A stretch of DNA of 37,949 nucleotides. Origin: Verrucomicrobiaceae bacterium (GTDB taxonomy: Bacteria; Verrucomicrobiota; Verrucomicrobiia; Verrucomicrobiales; Verrucomicrobiaceae). Both the position numbers and the translations under genes were made by a program. The DNA lies in NCBI GenBank assembly GCA_027486585.1, contig JAIXOU010000090.1:1-37949 (forward strand). Direction: 5' to 3'. The notes beneath the pieces were generated by a model, which worked only from the letters and a program-made list of their open reading frames with translations, had not been told where the DNA came from and ran no database searches. Shown piece by piece: positions 1 through 8,193 of the stretch (positions are counted from its first letter, which is position 1; every line of letters begins with the position of its first letter).

Positions 1-449
1 ACCTCAATGTGGTATTGCGCTTCGAGCATCGCCTTGATGTCGCGCACCGTCATGCCGCGTGCGTAGAGGGCGATGATCTTCTCCTCGAAGCCTGGCAGCT
101 TCTTCTGCCACTTGGGCACCAAGAGCGGCTCGAAACTGCCCGCACGGTCGCGCGGCACGTCGATCTGCATCGCGCCGCTGTCGCTCAGCACGGTCTTGGC
201 GCTGTAGCCGTTGCGGCAGTTCGCAGGCACTGCCGCGGCTCCGCCCTCCAGCCCACCGACAGGGCCGCTCCCCGTTTTGAGATGGTGTGCCAGCTCTGCG
301 CCGAGCACCCGCTCGACCAACGCCTTGGTCATCTGTGCCAGCACGCCACCATCCCCCAGAATCACCTCCGGGCTGTGGCCTGTCTGCTCAATCAAGGCGT
401 CCAGCGCCTGGTTCAATGCTTCCTTCTTTTTATCTTGGTTCTTTCTCAT
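1..449 (-). CDS. IS256-family transposase, N-terminal part (partial)
   Basis: DDE transposase of the IS256/Mutator family, which moves the element by a circular intermediate. The minus strand is open from an ATG at 447-449 to the window edge, giving 149 complete codons and no stop. Visible family features are a lysine-rich start (MRKNQDKKKEALNQAL), the segment RNGYSAKTVLSDSGAMQIDV followed by PRDRAGSFEPLLVPKWQKK, and then EEKIIALYARGMTVRDI, which corresponds to the conserved N-terminal half of IS256 transposases ahead of the first catalytic Asp. The catalytic DDE residues lie beyond the edge, so activity cannot be judged. Other frames in this stretch are shadows. Confidence 0.85.
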   Translation of the reverse strand, partial: MRKNQDKKKEALNQALDALIEQTGHSPEVILGDGGVLAQMTKALVERVLGAELAHHLKTGSGPVGGLEGGAAAVPANCRNGYSAKTVLSDSGAMQIDVPRDRAGSFEPLLVPKWQKKLPGFEEKIIALYARGMTVRDIKAMLEAQYHIE

Positions 450-496
450 CGTTGCTTTGTGCTTGGGATTGCCCCCTCACACAAACTTTCTGACAG
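1..496 (-). mobile_element. IS256-family insertion sequence, right part only
   Basis: The left edge of the window lies inside an insertion sequence. A transposase reading frame (1-449, minus) runs off the edge. Just upstream of its start, at about 478-496, is the sequence ACACAAACTTTCTGACAG, which resembles the terminal inverted repeats of IS256-family elements (family knowledge; the other end is not visible). The outer boundary is therefore approximate, and the target duplication cannot be determined from one end. Confidence 0.7.
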
Positions 497-550
497 GCTC
501 TCCTTGTCACAGCCATGAAATCCGAGAGTGAAACCAAAAGCAGCCATGAA

Positions 551-733
551 TCAGCCTCCGTAACGTTTGGAGAGCTTTCCTGATCGCGTGATGAAACCGC
601 CTTCAATCAGGAATGACCGAACCTTTTGGGGATCCTTCAGAAGCTGGCGTGTAAACTTCCGTGTTTGCACCAACTCCTCTGCTGCGACAGCATTTGGGGT
701 GTGCGCAAAAGTTTTGATCTTATAATGTTCCAT
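551..733 (-). CDS. Small conserved-looking protein, 60 aa
   Basis: Unrecognised 60-residue protein, basic and without membrane segments or a signal peptide. It begins MEHYKIKTFAHTPNAV and has a helical, charged middle (EELVQTRKFTRQLLKDPQKV) and a C-terminal segment FLIEGGFITRSGKLSKRYGG. The pattern of helix, then FLxxxGxxTxxGKLxxxY, reminds me of small cytoplasmic proteins scattered through Proteobacteria and Verrucomicrobia, some near toxin-antitoxin or mobile genes. That is a memory of pattern, not a database match. Its 3' end is about 55 bp from the presumed IS end, so the neighbouring gene may have been displaced by the insertion. There is no clear ribosome binding site. Confidence 0.5.
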   Translation of the reverse strand: MEHYKIKTFAHTPNAVAAEELVQTRKFTRQLLKDPQKVRSFLIEGGFITRSGKLSKRYGG

Positions 734-904
734 AGATCAACAAAACACTAGGAGCCGATTTCCTTCAAGAAGAAATCTAAAAGCGGGTGAAAAGTGCAGT
801 TATTCATAAAAGATGCCAAGGAGACAAGCCGGCGGTGGGAGACGGGGTTGATGACTTGCGCGGCACTTCCATGTGGGCCCCCCGAAGCTTGCCGAACGGA
901 CACC

Positions 905-1312
905 CTACTGGATCTCGGGCAGCTGGATTTCTGTCTTTCCCAGCACGGTATGACAGGTCACGCATTGCTGGCGTAGGGAGATGAGCGCTGTTTTTGTGCG
1001 GTTAGAATCCTGCTTTTTTAGGGAAGCTTGCAGCTCGGCAAACGGACCACTCTCCCAAGCGACGAGTAGTGGGCGGAGATCGATTTGAACACCGCCTGCC
1101 CCTGGCCGCACTGGGCGTGAGGAGATCGACTTAGCGACGCTGCCGTGGAGCTTTTCAGACATCGCTAAAGCCTCGGGCCACTGTCCAGCTTGCTCCAGGC
1201 GTCGTGTCTCCAGGAGCTTTCGCTGGGCTGCTTTCATGCGGTGGCTGATCATCATGCTGGTGCAGGAGGTGAGGAGCGTCAGAAAAAGGGTGACAGCGTA
1301 GAAGTGTTTCAT
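905..1312 (-). CDS. Small c-type cytochrome lipoprotein
   Basis: A predicted outer- or inner-membrane-anchored periplasmic haem protein of 135 aa. The start chosen is the ATG at 1312 (MKHFYAVTLFLTLLTSC), because it gives a compact signal peptide ending in a lipobox with lipidated Cys17; a longer TTG-type start at 1336 adds nothing. One haem-attachment motif CVTCH (Cys117, Cys120, His121) sits near the C-terminus behind a mostly helical body. That arrangement is typical of class II (cytochrome c'-like) four-helix proteins rather than class I cytochromes. Partner and redox role are unknown. It is alone on its strand, divergent from rseP. Confidence 0.7.
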   Translation of the reverse strand: MKHFYAVTLFLTLLTSCTSMMISHRMKAAQRKLLETRRLEQAGQWPEALAMSEKLHGSVAKSISSRPVRPGAGGVQIDLRPLLVAWESGPFAELQASLKKQDSNRTKTALISLRQQCVTCHTVLGKTEIQLPEIQ

Positions 1313-1620
1313 GATGTGATCAGCCCTCGTTGACACACTTTCTTCAATAAGAAAGCTTGAAACTGCAAAACCACGGCGGGTGAACCTCCTTCATCTGCTC
1401 TCAATCCCCTTTCGAATTAGGTTCATCGACTCGTCTCTTCAGCGAGTTACTTTTGCCGATCAACAACGGCCAAACGAAGGATGCCCTGCGAAATCAGGGA
1501 GGCGTAATATCTTTCATTGGTCGAATTTCTCCCATTGCCGAGTTGCCTCAGGATGGTAGCTTTCTGGCCTTCGCGCTCATGGGCGCATCAACCATCGGCT
1601 TTCTTTTGTCACTTTTCCTC

Positions 1621-3111
1621 ATGTCTTGGCTTTCTTCTCTTGGTTCTGTCGGCTCTGTTCTCCGCGTCATCATCCTCATTCTTGAAGTTGTCTTCGTCTT
1701 CAATTTAATGATCCTAGTCCATGAATATGGACATTTCCTGGCAGCTCGCTGGCGTGGGCTGAAGGTGGAAAAGTTCTACATCTGGTTCGGAAAACCCCTC
1801 TGGAAAAAGACCATCAACGGCGTTGAATACGGCCTCGGCAGTATTCCAGCAGGCGGTTTTGTCGCCCTGCCCCAAATGGCTCCGATGGGTGGTCTCGAAG
1901 GTGAAAGTGAGATCACTGAGCCGCTTCCGCCCATTTCAGCGACTGATAAAATCATCGTCGCGTTTGCAGGGCCTCTATTCAGCTTCCTGCTCGCCTGCTG
2001 CTTTGCGGTCGTTGTTTCACAATTGGGCAATCCTGTGAGTGAGGTCTATTCCACGACCACCATCGGCTTTGTCGCTGACGAGAGCGCTGCTGCCAAAGCA
2101 GGACTGAAGGTCGGCGACAAAATCCTGAGCATCGACGGTCATAAGATCAAACGCTTCGAAGGTTTAGTCGATAGCGTGCGCTGGGGTGTCGTCTCCAGCG
2201 AAGGTGAATTCATCCATTTCGAGGTCGAGCGTCCCGGTGAAGGCGTCAAGGCCATTGATGTGAAGTCGGAGAAACCCCTCATCAAAGCTGAAGACACTTC
2301 CTGGTGGCATGGTCTTTTCAAGCGTCCTGCACTTCGTGAAGTCGGCATTCTCGGTAAACAAACGCCAATGGTCGCCGAAGCTCAGCCAAATGGCCCAGCG
2401 GCAGAAGCAGGGCTGCTTCCCAATGATCTTGTCACCAAAGCCAACGGCATTGAATTGATGAGCATTGGTTCTCTAGCAGAAATCATTGAAAAGAATCCAG
2501 GTAAACCGGTGGCTCTGACAATCGACCGAGCTGGGAAAGCGGTCGAGGTCACACTGACCCCACGCCTTCCGGATGTTCGTCCGAAAGATCACACTCGCGA
2601 GATGGTTGGCATCCGCTGGGATAGTGAAGGCAAACGTGAACTGACCTACCCGCCAGTGATCGAGCAGGTTTCAGATGCTGTGTCCCACATGAAGAGCCTC
2701 GTGGTAAAGCTGTTCTCGCCAAAGTCTGATCTCAGTGTCGCCCACATGAGCGGTCCAGTCGGTATCTCCCGCCTGTATTACACCCTCTTTCAGCATGAAG
2801 ACGGCTGGAAGAAAGTCTTTTGGTTCAGTGTGCTATTCAACATCAATCTGGCCATCATGAACATGCTCCCCTTCCCCGTGCTGGATGGTGGTCACATCAC
2901 CCTGGCGATTGGCGAGATCATTCGCCGGAAGCCTATCCAATCACGGCTGTTGGAGTGGGTGCAAACGGCCTGCGCGCTGACCCTTTTTGGATTTATGTTC
3001 TTCATCACCTTTAAAGATGTGGGCGACTGGATCTTTGGTGGCAAAAAGGGTGGTGGAGCAGGGATCGAGACCAGCTGGTTGCCCAAGGACAAGCGCGAGG
3101 CTGTAAAATAG
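1621..3111 (+). CDS. rseP: Site-2 intramembrane zinc metalloprotease RseP
   Basis: Membrane-embedded zinc protease (MEROPS M50B) that cleaves membrane-bound substrates such as anti-sigma factors and signal-peptide remnants. The zinc motif HEYGH is at residues 34-38 in the first transmembrane helix. Two PDZ domains follow, at about 146-210 and 240-325. The second metal-binding motif NMLPFPVLDGGH is at about 414-425, with the Asp ligand at 422, and a last membrane segment comes before the Lys-rich C-terminus. The length (496 aa) is near the family's usual 430-500. The start is uncertain: the frame stays open upstream to a TTG at 1453 and an ATG at 1579. I chose the ATG at 1621 because it places the HExxH helix at the usual distance from the N-terminus. 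ispG follows 48 bp downstream. Confidence 0.92.
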   Translation: MSWLSSLGSVGSVLRVIILILEVVFVFNLMILVHEYGHFLAARWRGLKVEKFYIWFGKPLWKKTINGVEYGLGSIPAGGFVALPQMAPMGGLEGESEITEPLPPISATDKIIVAFAGPLFSFLLACCFAVVVSQLGNPVSEVYSTTTIGFVADESAAAKAGLKVGDKILSIDGHKIKRFEGLVDSVRWGVVSSEGEFIHFEVERPGEGVKAIDVKSEKPLIKAEDTSWWHGLFKRPALREVGILGKQTPMVAEAQPNGPAAEAGLLPNDLVTKANGIELMSIGSLAEIIEKNPGKPVALTIDRAGKAVEVTLTPRLPDVRPKDHTREMVGIRWDSEGKRELTYPPVIEQVSDAVSHMKSLVVKLFSPKSDLSVAHMSGPVGISRLYYTLFQHEDGWKKVFWFSVLFNINLAIMNMLPFPVLDGGHITLAIGEIIRRKPIQSRLLEWVQTACALTLFGFMFFITFKDVGDWIFGGKKGGGAGIETSWLPKDKREAVK

Positions 3112-3159
3112 CCTTCCTTAGTTGCGAAATCCTTTCCGCAGGCTTTGGTGTAGCCTCCA

Positions 3160-4959
3160 ATGTCCTCCACTGCTCAGCTCCGCTACTGCCCCGACCTTTA
3201 TCATTATCAACGCCGCGAAACACGCGTCTGCATGGTCGGGAATGTCGGCATCGGCGGCCAGAACCCGATCCGCGTGCAGTCCATGCTCACCAGCGATACC
3301 CGGGATGCGGCGGCTTGTGTCAAAGAAGCGCTGGAGCTCGCTGCCGTAGGCTGTGAGATTGTCCGAGTGACGGCACAGACACGAGTCATTGCTGAAAATC
3401 TTCAGCACATTCGCGATGGCATCAGGGCTGCCGGCTGTGATGTGCCACTGGTCGCTGACATTCATTTCAAGCCTGATGCAGCCATGGAAGCGGTGAAATG
3501 GGTGGAAAAAGTCCGCGTCAATCCCGGCAATTATGCCGACAAAAAGAAGTTTGCCGTCAAAGAATACACCGACGAACAGTACGCCGAAGAGGTGGCCTAC
3601 ATGGAGGAGCAATTCGTGCCTCTGGTGCAGGAGTGCAAGAACCTAAAGCGTGCCATGCGCATCGGCACCAATCACGGCTCACTCAGTGACCGTATCATGA
3701 ACCGCCATGGAGACACCCCCCACGGAATGGTCGAAAGCGCCCTGGAGTTTGCTCGCATTGCTAGAGCCCATGACTTTCATAATTTCCTGTTCTCCATGAA
3801 GGCCAGTAATCCGAAGGTCATGATCGAGGCCTATCGCCTGCTGGTCGCGCATCTCAATGCTTTAGGGAGCGACTGGAATTACCCAATCCATCTTGGCGTG
3901 ACGGAAGCTGGCGACGGCGAAGATGGCCGCATTAAGAGTGCCATTGGCATTGGCTCACTACTAGCTGATGGTATAGGTGATACGGTCCGAGTATCGCTCA
4001 CAGAAGATGCTATTCATGAGATCCCAGTGGCGCGTGCCCTCGTTGCCTCGATTCAAAATCAGGTCAATGTCGGTGCAGGTCAAAAGCTGAAAGAAACACC
4101 TGCCATTAGCTATGATCCCTTTAGCTACAGCCGCCGAGCGACCGAACGTTTAACCATGCACGACATCGATTGTGGCCAAGGAGCCACAGTTCCCGTCTTC
4201 ACCTCCCGCAGCAAGTGGGACGCCCTTGCCCACAAGCTCGATAAACTCGGAGATTACAAACCTGAGCTTGTCATCGAAGACAGCCCCGTCACAAGCATCG
4301 ACCCACGCGACGACGCCGCTGTCCAGGCCCTAAATGCCAGTACAAACGCCCAACTCGTGACCATCACTGACGGAACGCCTTTGCAGCCCATTCATGCCTA
4401 TCGGTTGCTCGCCGCCAAGCTTGATAAACGTCATCCCATTCTGTTAAAGGATACTTTCCTGCCCAATACCGCTGACAGTGACAATGCAGAGGACTTCATT
4501 TCAAATCTTTTGCGGGCGGCAACCAACATTGGTTCCCTGCTCTGCGATGGGATTGGCGATGCTGTATTAGTTCAAGGTGAATCAGCCCCAGGACAAAGCT
4601 TACGCATCAGCTACAATATCCTTCAGGCCGCAGGTGTCCGCATTTTCAAGACTGACTATGTGGCCTGCCCAAGTTGTGGCCGCACACTTTTCAATCTGCA
4701 AAACACAACGCAAAAAATCCGCAAAGCCACTGGCCATCTCAAGGGCGTGCGCATTGCCGTCATGGGATGCATCGTGAATGGCCCAGGAGAAATGGCCGAT
4801 GCCGACTTCGGCTATGTCGGAGGCGCTCCCAGCAAGATCAATCTCTACGTCGGCAAGACCGCCGTGAAGTTCAACATTCCCGAAGAAGAAGCGGTTGAGC
4901 GTCTCGTCGATCTCATCAAAGAACACAACCGCTGGTTTGACGCGCCAGCAGCAGTATAA
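3160..4959 (+). CDS. ispG: 4-hydroxy-3-methylbut-2-en-1-yl diphosphate synthase, long form
   Basis: IspG (GcpE), a [4Fe-4S] enzyme of the MEP isoprenoid pathway that reductively converts MEcPP to HMBPP in the cytoplasm. The N-terminal TIM-barrel starts with the family signature VGIGGQNPIRVQSMLTSDT. Iron-sulfur ligands are visible near the C-terminus: Cys503 and Cys506 in ACPSCGRTLF, and Cys537 in GCIVNGPGEMADADFG, with the following acidic residues. At 599 aa it is about 200 residues longer than E. coli IspG. It belongs to the three-domain type of plants, Chlamydiae and Bacteroidetes, with an extra central domain between barrel and cluster domain (about residues 300-440). It lies 48 bp after rseP on the same strand and is probably cotranscribed. 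Confidence 0.95.
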   Translation: MSSTAQLRYCPDLYHYQRRETRVCMVGNVGIGGQNPIRVQSMLTSDTRDAAACVKEALELAAVGCEIVRVTAQTRVIAENLQHIRDGIRAAGCDVPLVADIHFKPDAAMEAVKWVEKVRVNPGNYADKKKFAVKEYTDEQYAEEVAYMEEQFVPLVQECKNLKRAMRIGTNHGSLSDRIMNRHGDTPHGMVESALEFARIARAHDFHNFLFSMKASNPKVMIEAYRLLVAHLNALGSDWNYPIHLGVTEAGDGEDGRIKSAIGIGSLLADGIGDTVRVSLTEDAIHEIPVARALVASIQNQVNVGAGQKLKETPAISYDPFSYSRRATERLTMHDIDCGQGATVPVFTSRSKWDALAHKLDKLGDYKPELVIEDSPVTSIDPRDDAAVQALNASTNAQLVTITDGTPLQPIHAYRLLAAKLDKRHPILLKDTFLPNTADSDNAEDFISNLLRAATNIGSLLCDGIGDAVLVQGESAPGQSLRISYNILQAAGVRIFKTDYVACPSCGRTLFNLQNTTQKIRKATGHLKGVRIAVMGCIVNGPGEMADADFGYVGGAPSKINLYVGKTAVKFNIPEEEAVERLVDLIKEHNRWFDAPAAV

Positions 4960-5149
4960 CCTGCTGGATCAGGAAAGCCCCATCAACCGCTTCAGCTCAA
5001 CCGCATCAGACGTTGTCGCCAGCATGAAGGTCTGACTATCGGAATCGAACGTTGCAAAGGCCCCGACATTACGGGTATCTGACTAAACTTCCAGATTCGG
5101 GGGCTTGTCTGAGTTGCAGAACTTCGGGCTATCGTTTAAAGCGTCACTT
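4960..5149. other. Intergenic stretch after ispG
   Basis: No gene is supported here. A short reading on the minus strand (about 4969-5065) looks protein-like at its end but is cut by a stop codon and has no start, so it is at most a remnant. No terminator hairpin is evident. Confidence 0.5.
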
Positions 5150-6466
5150 ATGCGGGCATCCTTGTTTCTTTCTTTAACCCTTTTTATCTTTTCCGGCTCT
5201 TCCTGCAAACGAATCGAAGCCAAGTTAGATCGAATCGCACGCGCAGCAGGACTCACCACGGAAGCTGCGCAACCGACAAAGCCTAAGCCGCCAGAGGTGC
5301 CACTGACCCCGGAGCAGCAAGCCATCGAAGCGCGAGCTCTGAACAACGCAATCTTTGAAGCAGCCAAACCAGAAGAAGTGGTGCCCAAGGCTGTCCCGTT
5401 TGAGCTCAATAAGTCAGCTATTGTTTCAATCCTCGGCTATCATGACTTTCGTGAGCGTGGAGGCAGCCCGATGATCATTGCCAGCGCTAAGTTTCGTGAA
5501 CAGATGCAGGCGATCAAAGATTCTGGAATACCAGTGATTCCTCTGAGTGATGTTCTCGCCTGGCGTAAAGGCCTGAAAAACATTCCCGAAGAATCGATTG
5601 TTATCACCATGGATGATGGTTGGGAAGGCGTGCACACTTACGCTTACCCAGTTTTAAAAGAGTTTGGATTCCCATTCACGGCTTATCTATATAAAAAATA
5701 TGTGAATATCGGAGGTCGCTCACTGAGTTGGGATCAAATTCGAGAGATGATGAAAAATGGCTGTGAGATTGGCAGCCACAGCGTTTCTCATGAAAGCCTG
5801 CGCATTAAAAAGGGACGTAAAGAGGAAGATCATCAGCTTTGGCTTTTGGGAGAACTGAAGGATTCAAAAGAGTTTTTGGAAAAGAATCTGGGGGTTCCCA
5901 TCACTAGTTTCGCCTACCCTTTTGGCGTGTTTGATGACAGCACAAGTGACACCGCTTTGCAGGTCGGATATGAAACGCTAGTTACAGTGAATAACCAAAA
6001 GGTCAGCTGGGATACGCCAATGGGAAAAATGGGGCGCTACATCATCCATGGTGAAAGTGATGCTAATTTCAAACTAGCAACCAGCTTCCGTGGTCGTGGC
6101 GATATCGCTTCGAATCACTTCCTGGTTCCAGACACCAAGGATGAGAACGGCAAACTGCTAATTGAGCTCTCTCCGCTTCCTGAGGAGGTCATCACCGAGC
6201 GTCAGCCTCTGATTCAAGCCAACCTCAAAGGTCTTGGTAGCATCTTGCCCGAAAGCGTGAAACTCCGTATTGGAGGGCTGGGAGTTGTGCCAGCCTCCTA
6301 CGATCACCCCAACATGACAGTAAGCTACCGCCTACCTTATAAACTACGAAGGGAAGACTGCGCGGTAACGCTCAGTTTTAAACGCAGTGCCGAAGCTGAG
6401 GATGAAGTGGTGAATTGGCGGTTCAAAGTCAATTTGGCTGCTGCTTATATCCCAATACCTCAGTAA
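5150..6466 (+). CDS. Polysaccharide deacetylase (NodB) lipoprotein
   Basis: Predicted extracytoplasmic carbohydrate esterase 4 enzyme, likely removing N-acetyl groups from peptidoglycan or a surface polysaccharide. The start chosen is the ATG at 5150 (MRASLFLSLTLFIFSGSSC), which gives a lipoprotein signal with Cys19; an upstream start at 5105 would bury it. The NodB core is visible: the first catalytic motif TMDDGW (Asp155/Asp156) and the zinc motif SHSVSHESL (His210, His214), then SFAYPFGVFD. The last 110 residues form an unassigned beta-rich domain. It runs convergently into the ABC ATPase gene with only 7 bp between stop codons. The substrate cannot be read from sequence. Confidence 0.88.
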   Translation: MRASLFLSLTLFIFSGSSCKRIEAKLDRIARAAGLTTEAAQPTKPKPPEVPLTPEQQAIEARALNNAIFEAAKPEEVVPKAVPFELNKSAIVSILGYHDFRERGGSPMIIASAKFREQMQAIKDSGIPVIPLSDVLAWRKGLKNIPEESIVITMDDGWEGVHTYAYPVLKEFGFPFTAYLYKKYVNIGGRSLSWDQIREMMKNGCEIGSHSVSHESLRIKKGRKEEDHQLWLLGELKDSKEFLEKNLGVPITSFAYPFGVFDDSTSDTALQVGYETLVTVNNQKVSWDTPMGKMGRYIIHGESDANFKLATSFRGRGDIASNHFLVPDTKDENGKLLIELSPLPEEVITERQPLIQANLKGLGSILPESVKLRIGGLGVVPASYDHPNMTVSYRLPYKLRREDCAVTLSFKRSAEAEDEVVNWRFKVNLAAAYIPIPQ

Positions 6467-6473
6467 GCGCTCT

Positions 6474-7205
6474 TTAGTGCTGCGAGTCACTCACCATCTC
6501 CAGGAAGATTTCTTCCAAATTCAGTCCCTGTTTTACTTGGGCTGACCGAAGTTCCTCAAGCGTGCCTACAAAAAGTAGCTTCCCACGATGAATGATGCCA
6601 ATACGATCCGCCACCTCCTCGGCAATATGCAGTAGATGGGTGCTCATTAGCACGGTTGCTCCAGCACGACTTTGATTTCGGAGTTCTTCTTTGACGACTC
6701 GTGCATGGATCGGGTCTAGGCCAACCATGGGTTCATCAATGATAAAGACTTTTGGCTCATGCAACAAAGCGCTAGCGATCCCTAATCGCTGGCGAGTTCC
6801 ATGACTGAGATTTTCTATCCGCTGTCCGCAGTGCTCATGAAGGGCGAATTGAGTGAACAATTGATTCGTTCGATCTGCAGCGTGCGCGGGATCCATATTG
6901 AATAGCTCGGCAATGAATTGCATGAATTCTGGAGCTGTGAGCTTCTCATAGAATACGGCGACATCAGGCACGTAGCCAAGGATTGACTTAGCCTGAATCG
7001 GTTCCTTTTGAATATCCAAGCCGCAAAGCTTGACGCTTCCGGTCATGGGCTTCATCAGTCCTGTTAGCAATTTGATCGCCGTTGTTTTACCGGCTCCGTT
7101 TGGCCCGAGGAAAGCAAAAAGTTCACCTGGTTGAATCGTCAATGAAAGACTATCCAAGGCTTTCAAGTCGCCATAGTTCATCGTTAGGTTTTCAATCTCG
7201 ATCAT
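6474..7205 (-). CDS. ABC transporter ATP-binding protein without adjacent permease
   Basis: Cytoplasmic ATPase subunit of the CcmA/NatA type (243 aa). Walker A GPNGAGKTT starts at residue 34, Walker B is VFIIDEPMVGLDP, and the switch His lies in STHLLHIAEE. The signature motif is degenerate: LSHGTRQRL instead of LSGGQ. It lies 9 bp downstream of the membrane-anchored protein at 7215-8000 and is almost certainly cotranscribed with it. No permease gene is next to it; the next gene downstream is on the other strand. The permease may lie elsewhere. Confidence 0.9.
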   Translation of the reverse strand: MIEIENLTMNYGDLKALDSLSLTIQPGELFAFLGPNGAGKTTAIKLLTGLMKPMTGSVKLCGLDIQKEPIQAKSILGYVPDVAVFYEKLTAPEFMQFIAELFNMDPAHAADRTNQLFTQFALHEHCGQRIENLSHGTRQRLGIASALLHEPKVFIIDEPMVGLDPIHARVVKEELRNQSRAGATVLMSTHLLHIAEEVADRIGIIHRGKLLFVGTLEELRSAQVKQGLNLEEIFLEMVSDSQH

Positions 7206-7214
7206 GTATTTGGG

Positions 7215-8000
7215 TCATTCCAATGTTTTCAATCCAGGTTCAAGGCCATGCATCATGGGCTCAATGAGTCGGTAACCCTGAGTCAGTTCGACTCGTGCTA
7301 GTTCGCCTAGTTCGCTAAAATACATCTTCAATTCGTTGCCGGGCATGATGGGAAGCTCAACGACATAACATCGCCGCCGCTTGCCTGCGAGATCCATCTG
7401 CCCCTCTCTAGCCTTGAGCTTGAAGGCGGTGACGTCAGACAGTGCTCCTGCAGGCAGCATTTGAGAGAGCCATTCTGATCCACCACTCAACGATTCTTTC
7501 ATGCCGATCATGGCCTTTGCCATCTCGGTATTCATCACCACTTGGCCGCCCTTTTTGACATCCACCTCAGGAAGGGCATCTCCTTGCTTCCATGAAATGA
7601 CAGCCTCGGTCTGCGCTGACGGTGCTTTGAAATCCAGCTTAAAACTCCGCCAGTACTCGGCTTCAGCAAGCTCTGCCACCAAATTAAAGTTGGCTTGCAC
7701 TGAAACGGCCTCTGTAGGCATCAGCACCGAACCGTTCACCAGAACTGCATAAGATGACTCCATTTCATCTTCATTTAGTTTTTTAATCGTGAACGTTGTA
7801 TGACCTATTTTTACTTTATCACGATAGATGTCTAATGTGTTATTAAAAACCGCCGCTTCTGTCAAAAAGAGATCAAAAACCATCCGCACAGGAACCTCAG
7901 CAAAGCGCGAATGATCAGGATAGTAGGAATCTCGAATAATGAGCCCCGTCATCACCGCCCAGAAGATAAGAATGATTGCGGTGAAAATGCGCCAGAGCAT
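7215..8000 (-). CDS. Membrane-anchored protein cotranscribed with ABC ATPase
   Basis: Unrecognised 261-aa protein. The start chosen is the ATG at 8000 (MLWRIFTAIILIFWAVMTGLIIRD), because it opens directly into a single transmembrane helix; the frame continues upstream but would overlap the kinase gene's promoter. The remainder is predicted periplasmic, with alternating beta-rich segments such as VKIGHTTFTIKKL and YFSELGELARVELTQGYRLI. This resembles proteins that carry a lipid- or substrate-binding beta domain, but I cannot name a family. It is the first gene of a two-gene unit with the ABC ATPase, divergent from the kinase gene. By context it could be an accessory or substrate-handling subunit. 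Confidence 0.7.
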   Translation of the reverse strand: MLWRIFTAIILIFWAVMTGLIIRDSYYPDHSRFAEVPVRMVFDLFLTEAAVFNNTLDIYRDKVKIGHTTFTIKKLNEDEMESSYAVLVNGSVLMPTEAVSVQANFNLVAELAEAEYWRSFKLDFKAPSAQTEAVISWKQGDALPEVDVKKGGQVVMNTEMAKAMIGMKESLSGGSEWLSQMLPAGALSDVTAFKLKAREGQMDLAGKRRRCYVVELPIMPGNELKMYFSELGELARVELTQGYRLIEPMMHGLEPGLKTLE

Positions 8001-8193
8001 AAAGATGCTCCAATTTGAATGCTGGCAAAGACAATGGCAATGACCTTTGATGCATCCTTTTAAAATCCGATGTTCAGAAGATAACGGAACCAGCCCCACC
8101 CTTGCAAAGACGAAGCCCAGAGATATTCCCGTTGCAGTCTGATTTTTAGCTATGCATTCACAGCTTGAAGTGGCTAGCTTAGAGACCGCAGTC

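Noticed and set aside
9..518. Plus-strand frame of 169 codons at the left edge
   Set aside because: Shadow of the IS256-type transposase on the other strand, which shows family motifs.
509..550. Repeat CAGCCATGAA at 509 and 541 as a target-site duplication of the IS
   Set aside because: Both copies lie on the same side of the element; a duplication must flank it.
4969..5065. Protein-like minus-strand tail behind ispG
   Set aside because: About 30 codons only, interrupted upstream by a stop and without a start; cannot be told from chance.
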